A stretch of DNA of 18,839 nucleotides from an uncultured Paraglaciecola sp. (GTDB lineage: Bacteria > Pseudomonadota > Gammaproteobacteria > Enterobacterales > Alteromonadaceae): the NCBI GenBank assembly GCA_905479025.1, contig CAJQKX010000765.1, forward strand, positions 1-18,839. Direction: 5' to 3'. A model generated the notes under the pieces. That model ran no database searches. It was not told where the DNA came from and saw only the letters and a list, made by a program, of their open reading frames with translations. A program made the translations under genes and the position numbers. Of this stretch, positions 9,159 to 16,906 are shown piece after piece; position 1 is the first letter of the stretch; the number at the start of each line of letters is the position of its first letter.

Positions 9159-10119
9159 ATACTTTCAATTTTTCGGAACTCACGCCTGATTTGATACTCG
9201 ACGCCATAGAATCACAAGGCATGCTAGTTGAGTCTGGATTATTGACACTTAACAGCTACGAAAATAGGGTTTATCAGTTTATTGCTGAAGATAAAAAACG
9301 CTATGTTGCCAAGTTTACCGACCGCAGCGTTGGAGCCAGAACCAAATTCAAGAAGAGCATGATTTTTCTATTGAATTGGCATCCCACGCTATCCCTGTAG
9401 TTGCACCGCTGGTTTGCAACGCGCAAAGTCTGCAGGTTTACAAAGGATTTTCCTTTGCACTTTTCCCCTCAGTCGCTGGGCGGCAATTTGAAGAAGACAA
9501 TGTAGATCACCTTGAATGGATGGGCAGTTCTATCGGTCGTATACATAGGGTTGCTAAAAGTCGCCACTTCAAACATCGACCTACTATGTGTATCGAAGAA
9601 CATTTACTTGCCCCTTTGCAACAGTTGCAAAATAGTTCTCTGATCCCTTCTAGTTTGCCTACGGCGTTTTTCACTATTTTACAGCAAGTAGTCGATTTAG
9701 CTCAATCGCTTTTCGTCAACACAAATAACATTAGGCTTCATGGCGATTGTCACTCTGGTAACATATTATGGCGCGATGGCCCCACCTTTGTTGATTTAGA
9801 TGATTGCAGAAGTGGTCCCGCGATCCAAGATTTATGGATGATGCTATCAGGCGACAGGCAACAGCAGTTGATTCAAATAAATACCCTAATCGAAGCTTAT
9901 GAAGAATTTTGTGACTTTGATATGAGTCAGTTAACATTAATAGAACCCTTACGTGCCATGCGTATGGTGCACTACATGGCTTGGTTGGCAAGGCGCTGGC
10001 AAGACCCTGCTTTTCCACAAGCGTTTCCATGGTTCATCGATGTCAAGTATTGGGAACAACAAATACTTGCGCTGAAAGGGCAATTATTGGCACTTCAAGA
10101 GCCGGCATTAACACTGTAA
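9155..10119 (+). CDS. srkA: Stress response kinase A (SrkA/YihE), one-base frameshift
   Basis: Cytoplasmic Ser/Thr protein kinase with an aminoglycoside-phosphotransferase-like fold; in E. coli it limits stress-induced cell death. The start is GTG at 9155, overlapping the ccoG TGA and probably translationally coupled, since no strong ribosome binding site is seen. The N-terminus has LNSYENRVYQF and VAKF with the ATP-site Lys at residue 53. Immediately after, at the TTT of 9314-9316, one T is missing: adding it gives FYRPQRWSQNQIQEEHDF, matching E. coli FYRPERWTADQILEEHQF. The restored protein is 321 aa (E. coli 328). The catalytic loop HGDCHSGN begins at residue 196 and the metal-binding DLDD is at 214-217. 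The C-terminus carries EPLRAMRMVHY and WQDPAFP as in E. coli. A dsbA-like gene follows, the same order as E. coli srkA-dsbA. Confidence 0.92.
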
Positions 10120-10583
10120 ATAGCGACTAAAACTCACGTCTCCCTCATGTGAACCCAATTTTCTGGATCTGGTGTTTATAATTAATCTCAGTTCAAATTG
10201 TGTGACTGTCAGTTAAACAATATTTTATACATGTGGATCAATTAGTAAGCATGTTTAATTCAAGCTATTCAAAAAAACCTAAAGTCAAAACGCGCCTTTT
10301 AACAGGTCATTAATGGGTGGTAAGGATATCAAACATATATGATATATCTGCGAACAACATCAATGCATTACCCGCTAGCTTGCCCAGCCCTATCCAGATT
10401 TTGAAATGAACGTTTACTGATAACTAGGAAGTTATAACGCGAAGATGAGGTTAGGTTAGGATAGGGTTCGAATACTAAAATGCCCAAAAACCTCTCTCGC
10501 AAAATATTTCAATAATCTGACTCAAAACACCTACGCCATCCTTTTAAATAAAAGTGAAAACCATGTTTTCTAAATGATTAAAT

Positions 10584-10625
10584 ATTCAATATTCAATATT
10601 CAATATTCAATATTCAATATTTAAT
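10584..10625. repeat. 7-bp tandem repeat, ATTCAAT x5 plus one degenerate unit
   Basis: Five perfect head-to-tail copies of ATTCAAT occupy 10584-10618, and ATTTAAT (10619-10625) is a one-base variant sixth copy. The array is about 140 bp before the dsbA start, outside any gene. Confidence 0.95.
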
Positions 10626-10695
10626 AAATGGCACATTGTTAGTTAGATTTTTATATGTCATGTAAAATCATTACTATTATTAACATCGCTTTACA

Positions 10696-10711
10696 AAGTC
10701 CTATCGGATTT
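10696..10711 (+). promoter_or_regulatory. Candidate operator before dsbA (AAGTCC-TATC-GGATTT)
   Basis: AAGTCCTATCGGATTT is an imperfect 6-4-6 inverted repeat directly after a TTTACA hexamer (10690-10695) that could serve as a -35 element. It differs at only two of 16 positions from the perfect palindrome AAGTCCAATCGGACTT before the DUF2799 gene (15969-15984). It ends 53 bases before the dsbA ATG. The shared pattern suggests a common transcription factor site; I cannot name the factor. Confidence 0.35.
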
Positions 10712-10764
10712 TTTTGATAGCTATGCTAATCTGCGAATAAATCTGAAATAAGTTGTGAGACGTT

Positions 10765-11388
10765 ATGAAAAAAATATTATTGTTACTCAGTGTAGTTTTA
10801 TTGCTACCTTTACAGGCCTGCGCTCAAGAAAAATGGCGCGAAGGCACACATTACAAAGTCATACTGGAACAAGCGACTGAGAAAAAAGAAGTCTTGGAAT
10901 TCTTTTCTTTTTGGTGCCCCCATTGCTTTAACTCTGAACCTCTTGTTAAAGCAATCAAAAGCAAATTGGCTGATGATGTTGAATTCAAAAAAGTACATGT
11001 AAATTTTATGGGCTTTGCTAGCAAACAAACCCAAGATAACGCCACAAGAGCTATGATGGTGGCTAAAGCGTTGAAAAAAAGTGATCTGCTGAATCAAGCC
11101 ATATTTCAATATATTCACGTCGCCCGCTCATCTATAACCGATATGAAAGATTTGAAAAACATCTTTATTGTGAACGGTGTTGAGCCTGAAAAATTTGACA
11201 AAATGGCCTCTAGCTTTGGGGTAGACAGCATGCTGCAAATGAATAATAAAGCCATTCAAAAATATCGTAAATACGTGAGTAGCGTGCCAAACTTTATTGT
11301 TAACGGCAAATTCCAAGCAACGTTCACGCGTGATATGAACCAAGCTGACATGGTTGATTTAATTGTATTTTTGTCAAATAAAAAATAA
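10765..11388 (+). CDS. dsbA: DsbA-family thiol:disulfide interchange protein (CPHC)
   Basis: Periplasmic oxidase that introduces disulfide bonds into exported proteins and is re-oxidised by DsbB. The protein is 207 aa (E. coli DsbA 208 aa). Residues 1-20 are a signal peptide ending ACA before QEKW; LQAC at 16-19 could also be read as a lipobox, so a lipid anchor is not excluded. The thioredoxin active site FFSFWCPHC has the catalytic pair C51 and C54, with the classical DsbA dipeptide Pro-His. The cis-proline loop is SVPNF with P175. The helical insertion lies between these. Its place after srkA matches the E. coli order. A second, related gene follows 93 bp downstream past an intrinsic terminator. 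Only a weak GTGAGA ribosome site precedes the ATG, but this start gives a normal signal peptide. Confidence 0.93.
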   Translation: MKKILLLLSVVLLLPLQACAQEKWREGTHYKVILEQATEKKEVLEFFSFWCPHCFNSEPLVKAIKSKLADDVEFKKVHVNFMGFASKQTQDNATRAMMVAKALKKSDLLNQAIFQYIHVARSSITDMKDLKNIFIVNGVEPEKFDKMASSFGVDSMLQMNNKAIQKYRKYVSSVPNFIVNGKFQATFTRDMNQADMVDLIVFLSNKK

Positions 11389-11417
11389 TTTAAACTGAGT
11401 AGAAATAATAAATATTT

Positions 11418-11445
11418 AGCCGATTGTTTTTCAATTGGCTTTTTT
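11418..11445 (+). terminator. Intrinsic terminator between the two DsbA-like genes
   Basis: AGCCGATTG (11418-11426) pairs with CAATTGGCT (11432-11440), one pair being G-T, around a TTTTT loop, and the T run continues to 11445. It lies 30 bases after the first dsbA stop and 37 before the second start, so the second gene must depend on read-through or a promoter very close to its start. Confidence 0.8.
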
Positions 11446-11481
11446 AATTCAAAATTATAAATAAACTTTAAGAGGGTTTTT

Positions 11482-12090
11482 ATGCGCAGGTCATTTTTAA
11501 TCGTATTTTTATTTTTAACTTCATTTAATACCTTGGCACAATCAAAGTGGCAAGAAGGTACTCATTATAAAGTGATCGCTCAGAAGGCTAGCGCTAAACC
11601 CATAGTGCAAGAAGTTTTTTCATTTTGGTGCCCCGCTTGTAACGCATTTGAAACCATAGTGCCGCAAATTAAGCGCGCGCTCCCTCCAGGCATACCCTTT
11701 CAAAAGGTACATGTTAATTTTAATGGCAGCACATCTAAAGACACACAAAATGATGCAACAGCAGTGATGTTGGCCTCAAAAGCGCTAAAAACCGATGCAC
11801 TGTTCAATAAAGCGTTATTCAATACTATTCATCAAAAAAGAACAAAAATAACCAGCAAGGCTGACATCCTTGCAGTGTATGCGGCGACGGGATCAGACGC
11901 CCTTAAGCTAGAAAAAATGATGTCTAGTTTTGGTATTCGTAGTCAGGTTGCCAAAAACGACAAAATTGCTCGTGGTGTAAGAAGTGTACCTACCATCATT
12001 ATCAATGAAAAATACCAGGCTATATTCACCCGCGATATGACCCCAGATCAATCTGTTGAGCTTATCAGCTGGTTAGTTAAGCAGAGATAA
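11482..12090 (+). CDS. Second DsbA-family protein (CPAC), tandem paralogue
   Basis: A 202-aa exported thioredoxin-fold protein. Residues 1-20 are a signal peptide (hydrophobic core then NTLAQ). The active site FSFWCPAC has C50 and C53, with Pro-Ala between the cysteines instead of Pro-His. The cis-proline loop is SVPTII with P170. The mature part shares long landmarks with the preceding gene: KWxEGTHYKVI, FSFWCPxC, KVHVNFxG, KALK, and TRDM near the end, so the pair arose by tandem duplication. The dipeptide is known to tune thiol redox potential in this family, so the two copies probably differ in oxidising strength or partner. The ATG has AGAGGG 5-10 bases upstream. Whether it is an oxidase, a reductase or a client-specific variant cannot be told from sequence. 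Confidence 0.88.
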   Translation: MRRSFLIVFLFLTSFNTLAQSKWQEGTHYKVIAQKASAKPIVQEVFSFWCPACNAFETIVPQIKRALPPGIPFQKVHVNFNGSTSKDTQNDATAVMLASKALKTDALFNKALFNTIHQKRTKITSKADILAVYAATGSDALKLEKMMSSFGIRSQVAKNDKIARGVRSVPTIIINEKYQAIFTRDMTPDQSVELISWLVKQR

Positions 12091-12136
12091 CGCAAAGAGC
12101 GCTGAACCAAATAGGATATGGCATACGTCAATTAGG

Positions 12137-12178
12137 CAGAGATAAAAAAGTCCAATATGTTGTTTATCTTTATCTCTG
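12137..12178. terminator. Possible hairpin between convergent dsbA2 and polB
   Basis: CAGAGATAAA (12137-12146) is exactly complementary to TTTATCTCTG (12169-12178) over 10 bp, with a 22-base loop. It lies between the stops of two convergent genes. No clean T run follows on either strand, so it may be a bidirectional 3' end structure rather than a textbook terminator. Confidence 0.35.
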
Positions 12179-12219
12179 TTACCTTGTTGCACTCTGCGGT
12201 GACAAGCTTTATTAATTGA

Positions 12220-14571
12220 CTAAAACAAGCCCATTTGTTGACTGGTCATGTCTTCAAAAGATAATCCTATGAAGGGCAAAATGCCTTCGGCAATAGGTTT
12301 GATTTGTTTATCTACGTAGTGGTCGTAATCTATTTGGCTGGTGATGTATTCTATTGGTTGTGGGCCATTAATAGTGATGACATAAGCTATCCAGCCTTTG
12401 TGCTGATATCTGAGTGTTTTACCTAAAGCTGCATTTTTTTGATCAGCCAACCTTGCTGCCTTTACATGAGGCGGTATGTTTTTTACATACAAATCTAACT
12501 TACGGCGAATTCGTTTGCGGTATACCAGTTGCTCGTTAAGCTTGCCTGAACGAGTATCTTCGATTATTTGCAGTAAATAATCGTGGACCTTATGCCCTGC
12601 AAAGACCATTTTGTATAATGTAAGCTGAAAGCCTTTAGCTAATTGCGTCCAATCTGAACGAACAGTTTCCAAACCTTTAAAAACCAGTTTTTCCCCATCT
12701 TTGGTGGTTTTTAAGCCTGCATAACGTTTTTTGCTACCGAGTTCTGAGCCACGAATAGTCGGCATTAAAAACTGACTAAAATGCGTTTCAAACTCTATCT
12801 CTAAATCACAATCGAGCTGATGCTCTTGTAGAATATTGTCTTGCCATTTTTGGTTAATTTCACAAACAAGAGATTGACCGATGTCAGAGGCTTGTTGATC
12901 TGATATCTCTGCGTCTAGCCAAACAAAAGTCGAATCAGTGTCACCATAAATAACTTGGTACCCCGCGTCTTCAATCCATTTTGCTGTAGTTTGCATAATG
13001 TCATGACCACGCATAGTAATAGAGCTAGCTAAACGTGTGTCATAAAACGGGCAACCACCTGAGCCTAGTACCCCATAAAAAGAGTTCATCAGAATTTTTA
13101 TAGCCTGGCTACGAGCAGCATCTTGGTTTTTCTTAGCTGCATCGCGCTGTTGCCAAAGTGAGGTAATAATATCCGGTAAAAAGTGTTTGTCTCGACTGAA
13201 TTTAGCCCCGCGGTAACCTTCAATGGCCTGTTCTGGAGACATTAAACCTTCCACTAAGCCCAATGGGTCAATTTTAAAGGTGCGCATGATGGACGGATAT
13301 AGGCTCTTAAAGTCGAGTACCAATACATGTTTATATAAGCCAGGCTTAGAACTCATCACATAACCACCAGGGCTGGCTAAACCACCATCTTCTGGTCTGT
13401 TAGGTGCGATATAACCTGCTCGATGAAGTTTGGGTAGATACAAATTAATAAAAGCAGCCACCGAGCCACCCATTCTATCCAACTCAAGTCCTGTTAGCTG
13501 GTTACGTAACGTTAAAAAATCCATAACTTTGGTGTATTCAAAAATATCTAACACCAACTGACAATCTTGTAGGTTATATTCTGCTAGCTTGACTTTATTA
13601 TATTGAAAATCATGTTCAATTTGGGCCAGCCGATCGTCAACGTCTTCGGTCTTTTTACCTACCCCTAAAAGGGTTTGAGCAACATTTTCTAAGCTAAAAC
13701 TGTCAAACTGATAGGTTGCAGTTTTTAATGCGTCTATGCCATCAATAATCACTCGACCGGGCATAGAGACAAAACCCTGATCCACTTCATTCCTGGCATC
13801 TCGCCATAAAATAGGTTGATTATCCCGCCCCAAAGACAATTCAACTTTATGCAAAGCGGCCCGTTGAATCAGCAAACGAAAGTCAAAATTAACCACGTTC
13901 CAGCCAATGATAATATCGGGATCGATTTGACACACTTGAATAACAAACTGCTGCAACAACGCCTTTTCATTGTCTAACCAGTGGACCCATTCTGCTGCGG
14001 CTTGTGCCTTGCCAATCATCAATACACACTTATAGGTATCGCTGGCTAAACCAATTGAGAACAACTCGCCATCTTCACTGCATTCGACATCAATAGATAA
14101 CAGGCTAAAACTCGGCACGAACTGACAGGGTTTACACTGAATATCTGTTATTTCTGTTGGCTTATGTGCCACTTGCTTACCAGAAAAAGTGGCACTGCCA
14201 TAAACAAAACGTTCCATCAAGTAACGCTCGGTTAAACGTATATCATCCTCAAAACAGTTAATGTGGTACTGTTTAAGCAGTGTTTTTGCTTTATACAGTG
14301 AGTTGTTTCTATCAAAGTAGATACCGCCCACGTCTTGATGCTCAAACGTTTTTAACGCTAAGGGTTTGTAGTGATGTTCAATGCCACTTTTTTTTAATAT
14401 TTGCGATGCTTGCGCCTGATCTTTTTGATCAATAAAAAACACCCCTTGTTGCGCTGTCGATGTCCCCTTTACTACGCTATTTTCAGTAAGCAACCAGCAT
14501 TCAATATAAGTTTTACCTTGGCGTTCTATACTGCGAGCGGTAAGAATAAATCCCTCTAAGGAGACTTGCAT
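12220..14571 (-). CDS. polB: DNA polymerase II (PolB)
   Basis: Family B DNA polymerase with 3'-5' proofreading, used in replication restart and translesion synthesis. From the ATG at 14569-14571 the protein is 783 aa, the E. coli length, and runs in step with it (N-terminus GFILT, C-terminus QQMGLF). Exonuclease motifs: SIDVE with D161 and E163; NVVNFD with D230; YNLQDC with D336. Polymerase motifs: DFKSLYPSI at 420-428, KILMNSFYG at 492-500, YGDTDS at 542-547, then KKRYAG. All catalytic aspartates are present. The frame is open 34 codons further, to a TTG at 14673, but that extension is hydrophobic and has no counterpart in the family. There is no strong ribosome site at the ATG and no CTG-N10-CAG LexA box nearby, unlike SOS-controlled E. 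coli polB. Confidence 0.97.
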   Translation of the reverse strand: MQVSLEGFILTARSIERQGKTYIECWLLTENSVVKGTSTAQQGVFFIDQKDQAQASQILKKSGIEHHYKPLALKTFEHQDVGGIYFDRNNSLYKAKTLLKQYHINCFEDDIRLTERYLMERFVYGSATFSGKQVAHKPTEITDIQCKPCQFVPSFSLLSIDVECSEDGELFSIGLASDTYKCVLMIGKAQAAAEWVHWLDNEKALLQQFVIQVCQIDPDIIIGWNVVNFDFRLLIQRAALHKVELSLGRDNQPILWRDARNEVDQGFVSMPGRVIIDGIDALKTATYQFDSFSLENVAQTLLGVGKKTEDVDDRLAQIEHDFQYNKVKLAEYNLQDCQLVLDIFEYTKVMDFLTLRNQLTGLELDRMGGSVAAFINLYLPKLHRAGYIAPNRPEDGGLASPGGYVMSSKPGLYKHVLVLDFKSLYPSIMRTFKIDPLGLVEGLMSPEQAIEGYRGAKFSRDKHFLPDIITSLWQQRDAAKKNQDAARSQAIKILMNSFYGVLGSGGCPFYDTRLASSITMRGHDIMQTTAKWIEDAGYQVIYGDTDSTFVWLDAEISDQQASDIGQSLVCEINQKWQDNILQEHQLDCDLEIEFETHFSQFLMPTIRGSELGSKKRYAGLKTTKDGEKLVFKGLETVRSDWTQLAKGFQLTLYKMVFAGHKVHDYLLQIIEDTRSGKLNEQLVYRKRIRRKLDLYVKNIPPHVKAARLADQKNAALGKTLRYQHKGWIAYVITINGPQPIEYITSQIDYDHYVDKQIKPIAEGILPFIGLSFEDMTSQQMGLF

Positions 14572-14684
14572 AAGTGGCGATTCTAAAAATATAAGTGACG
14601 GCAAGGTAAGGGTAATTGTAAAAGATAGCAAGCCATAATAAAGACATTCAGCAACGCTAAATATCTCTATCAAAGGCTCACAAT

Positions 14685-14843
14685 TTGTTTAGTCTGCTAA
14701 ATCAGAATTGGTGGGCTTTTGTGGCTATAGGCTTGATTTCGCTTAACTGCATTATGAATCCAGGTCCGGCAGCGAATAAGAATGATACAATTATGCTATA
14801 CACATTGCTGCCAGCCTCATATTTTAGCGATGTTGTGATATAA
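14685..14843 (+). CDS. Possible small membrane or lipoprotein ORF (52 aa)
   Basis: A TTG at 14685 with AAAGG eight bases upstream opens a 52-codon frame ending in TAA at 14841-14843. The peptide begins with a hydrophobic stretch (WWAFVAIGLISLNC, ending in a lipobox-like SLNC), then turns polar (PGPAANKND) and ends YFSDVVI. It is divergent from polB. No family is recognised, the start codon is not ATG, and 159 bp of open frame can arise by chance, so this is only a candidate. Confidence 0.22.
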   Translation: MFSLLNQNWWAFVAIGLISLNCIMNPGPAANKNDTIMLYTLLPASYFSDVVI

Positions 14844-14894
14844 ATTCACCCACCCAATTCAAATCACATCGACAACATAATGTAACCTTGCTTA

Positions 14895-14937
14895 TTTGCT
14901 TATGTTGCGGCCCAAACGAAGATAAATGATAAGCAAA
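14895..14937. repeat. TTTGCTTAT inverted repeat with a tandem copy
   Basis: TTTGCTTAT (14895-14903) is exactly complementary to ATAAGCAAA (14929-14937) with a 25-base loop, and TTGCTTAT occurs once more immediately before it (14888-14895). This could be a hairpin or a spaced set of binding half-sites. It is about 320 bases upstream of the polB ATG. Confidence 0.4.
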
Positions 14938-14997
14938 AAGTAGAATAAGTATTGAGCATTCAAACCTAGATGTTTATGTGTTTTTAATTTTCATCAT

Positions 14998-15032
14998 AAA
15001 AATGGGTACATCTAAACACTGCTAGAACACCC
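14998..15032 (-). terminator. Weak terminator candidate after yaaA
   Basis: On the minus strand GGGT (15032-15029) can pair with ACCC (15007-15004), with a further CTA/TAG match inside, followed by ATTTTT. It lies 40-70 bases beyond the yaaA stop. The stem is short and interrupted. Confidence 0.28.
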
Positions 15033-15069
15033 TTGAGCCAAATAAGAACAGAGTATTCCCTTACATAAA

Positions 15070-15843
15070 TTATAGTTCTTCACGTGTAAACACCAACACA
15101 TTACCCTGACTCTTTTCAGTGGAAAACTGATATCCGGCAGAATCGAATTGTTGCAATTGACTAACCTCAGTTAACTGGTTTTGTAATATATACCTAGCCA
15201 TCATGCCCCTGGCCTTTTTAGCGAAAAAGCTGATCACTTTATACTGCCCGTTTTTACAATCTTGAAATACAGGAGTGTAGATTTCAGCGTTAAGAGCATT
15301 AGGCTTAACGGCTTTAAAATATTCATTCGAAGCCAAGTTAACCAACACATTGTCACCTTGGGTAGCGATTGCTTCATTTAACTTGTGGCTAATACGTTCA
15401 CCCCAGAACTGATACAAATTTTTGCTTTCGCCTATGTCCAATTTGGTACCCATCTCTAAACGATACGCCTGCATCAAATCCAGTGGACGTAACACACCAT
15501 ATAAGCCTGATAAAATACGTAAGTGTTGCTGAGCAAATTCGAAGTCTGCTTGGCTAAACGAGCTGGAGTCTAAACCGGTATAAACATCACCGTTAAATGC
15601 CAATAGTGCTTGTTTCGCGTTGCTGGTATCAAAAGGAATGTGCCAACTGGCGTAACGATCTGCATTGAGTCCTGATAACTTATCACTGATTTTCATCAAC
15701 GAGCCAATTTTGGCTGGACTTAATGTTTGGCAATGTGTAATGAGCGTCTGTGAATCATCCAGCATCTCTGGCTGAGTATAAGTGTCGGTTGCTGCTGGGG
15801 TATCATAATCGAGGTTTTTGGCTGGCGAGATAACAACTAACAT
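15070..15843 (-). CDS. yaaA: Peroxide stress protein YaaA (UPF0246/DUF328)
   Basis: Cytoplasmic protein of 257 aa that in E. coli is induced under hydrogen peroxide stress and lowers free intracellular iron, so limiting Fenton damage. The match is clear along the whole length: [16 protein letters not shown] at the start, [47 protein letters not shown] followed by [23 protein letters not shown] and [13 protein letters not shown] near the end. The ATG at 15841-15843 has AGGA about 10 bases upstream on the minus strand. It appears to stand alone: about 500 bp lie between it and polB on the same strand, and a divergent lipoprotein gene lies on the other side. I saw no recognisable OxyR site, though I could not test for one properly. 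Confidence 0.95.
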   Translation of the reverse strand: MLVVISPAKNLDYDTPAATDTYTQPEMLDDSQTLITHCQTLSPAKIGSLMKISDKLSGLNADRYASWHIPFDTSNAKQALLAFNGDVYTGLDSSSFSQADFEFAQQHLRILSGLYGVLRPLDLMQAYRLEMGTKLDIGESKNLYQFWGERISHKLNEAIATQGDNVLVNLASNEYFKAVKPNALNAEIYTPVFQDCKNGQYKVISFFAKKARGMMARYILQNQLTEVSQLQQFDSAGYQFSTEKSQGNVLVFTREEL

Positions 15844-15968
15844 TCAATGGGATCCTGTAACGATAAAACTTGTTTTAAAAATAGTCATTGTGAATATGAA
15901 GTATACGTGGACAAATACAAGTTGGATTTTAATTTTCTTTGTATTTGAGAGGCGCTTCAGCCATTATT

Positions 15969-15984
15969 AAGTCCAATCGGACTT
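15969..15984 (+). promoter_or_regulatory. Perfect 16-bp palindrome in the DUF2799 gene promoter
   Basis: AAGTCC-AATC-GGACTT is a perfect 6-bp inverted repeat with a 4-base centre. A TATATT hexamer (15994-15999) suits a -10 element, which places the palindrome over the -35 region, a typical repressor position. A near-identical site precedes dsbA (10696-10711). It could equally serve the divergent yaaA gene, whose start is 126 bases away. Confidence 0.42.
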
Positions 15985-16024
15985 CACACTTCCTATATTA
16001 ACCGACCTTTAGTTAAGGATAAAT

Positions 16025-16645
16025 ATGCACATAAAATTTTTAGCTATGACAGCCATCATTTTATTGTTATCAAATTGTGCCAATATGAATGAATCAGATT
16101 GTTTAAACGCAGATTGGCAATTAATAGGTTTTGAAGATGGGAGTTTTGGTAAGAACGAGTCACATGTTTCGCAGCATAGAAAAGAGTGCGCCGAGCACGG
16201 TGTCACACCTGATTTGATGGAATATCGCAATGGGCACTTCGATGGGTCTAAACGTTTTTGCACAGCAAACAATGGTTTCTCTCGAGGGAGACATGGAAAA
16301 GATTATAGTCGTAGTTGTCCTGAACAGTTTGAAGCTGAGTTTTTAAAAGGGTTCAGCGATGGTCAAACACTATACGGATTAAAAAAGATATTAAGTCAAC
16401 GTGCAGCGGAACTCGAAAGCACTTATAAAGAGATCGATTGGCTAGAACATGCCATAGCAGATAAAAGTGAGCTTATGATTGCTGACGGTCTTAAACGAGA
16501 TCAGCGATTAATGGTGAGAAACGAAGTGGCACAACATCAACAACAACAAGTTGAGCTTTACAATACCTTACCTGAACTAAAGCAGGAATTTGAACATGCG
16601 CTTCAAAGTTACGAGCGCGGTAAAGATAAATTCTCCTACTACTAA
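16025..16645 (+). CDS. DUF2799 family lipoprotein
   Basis: Predicted envelope lipoprotein of 206 aa and unknown function. Residues 1-18 are a lipoprotein signal with lipobox LSNC and lipidated C18. The middle part has the features I associate with DUF2799: DCLNADWQLIGFEDG, a HRKEC segment, YRNGHFDGSKRFC and a later SRSC, giving four conserved-looking cysteines after the lipobox. Residues about 118-200 are rich in Glu, Gln, Lys and Leu with heptad character (QRAAELESTYKEIDWLEHAI), a probable coiled coil. The ATG at 16025 has AAGGA 5-9 bases upstream. It is divergent from yaaA, and a perfect palindrome lies in its promoter. Family assignment is from recalled motifs, without a profile search. 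Confidence 0.85.
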   Translation: MHIKFLAMTAIILLLSNCANMNESDCLNADWQLIGFEDGSFGKNESHVSQHRKECAEHGVTPDLMEYRNGHFDGSKRFCTANNGFSRGRHGKDYSRSCPEQFEAEFLKGFSDGQTLYGLKKILSQRAAELESTYKEIDWLEHAIADKSELMIADGLKRDQRLMVRNEVAQHQQQQVELYNTLPELKQEFEHALQSYERGKDKFSYY

Positions 16646-16686
16646 ATAACCCAACATTGTTTGTAATTTTAAGCTGGCTTTATGAA

Positions 16687-16702
16687 CATATGATTTCATA
16701 TG
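16687..16702. promoter_or_regulatory. Palindrome CATATGATTTCATATG upstream of talB
   Basis: A 7-bp inverted repeat (CATATGA / TCATATG) with two central bases lies about 205 bases before the talB start and 42 after the DUF2799 stop. It is AT-rich and could be an operator or a chance palindrome; no promoter elements were identified next to it. Confidence 0.25.
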
Positions 16703-16906
16703 GACGTTATTTTTTAGTGAAATCGGTCTTTTACTGGCGTCTGCTATTTAACGGTTATATCCTGTTCCCATACGTTTCAGTCACCATACGGTAAGCATTA
16801 AGACATATGATAGTCAGCTTACTTCTTTGAATTCCTGAACAATGTTGCCAAGCTACACCTAATTGATCGCAATAACGATAAAGTGTCATTACTTACAGAG
16901 GATAAT

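Larger units (their letters stand above)
10120..10764. other. AT-rich intergenic region between srkA and dsbA
   Basis: I see no gene in these 645 bases. The stretch holds the 7-bp tandem repeat at 10584-10625 and the palindrome-like site at 10696-10711, just before dsbA. A G-rich run with GGTTA-like units lies around 10446-10468. No clear terminator for srkA was found. In E. coli the equivalent gap is very short, so the region has expanded here. Confidence 0.5.
14674..15069. other. Intergenic region between yaaA and polB
   Basis: About 400 bases without an established gene; both flanking genes are on the minus strand. It holds a possible small plus-strand reading frame starting at 14685, a tandem TTGCTTAT pair (14888-14903) with an inverted copy at 14929-14936, and a weak hairpin at 15004-15032 after yaaA. 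The polB promoter should be near 14580-14700, but no clear -35/-10 pair stood out. Confidence 0.45.

Noticed and set aside
12220..14673. Longer PolB with a 34-residue N-terminal extension from TTG 14673
   Set aside because: The extension is hydrophobic and absent from the family, and the ATG at 14571 gives exactly the E. coli length.
14572..14780. LexA (SOS) box for polB
   Set aside because: Nearby CTG..CAG pairs (around 14694-14705 and 14748-14764) have spacings of 6 and 11, not the required 10; no match to CTGT-N8-ACAG.
16646..16906. HexR-type operator upstream of talB
   Set aside because: Only a half-site-like TGTAATT near 16660 was found; no full TGTAATTWAATTACA-like palindrome.
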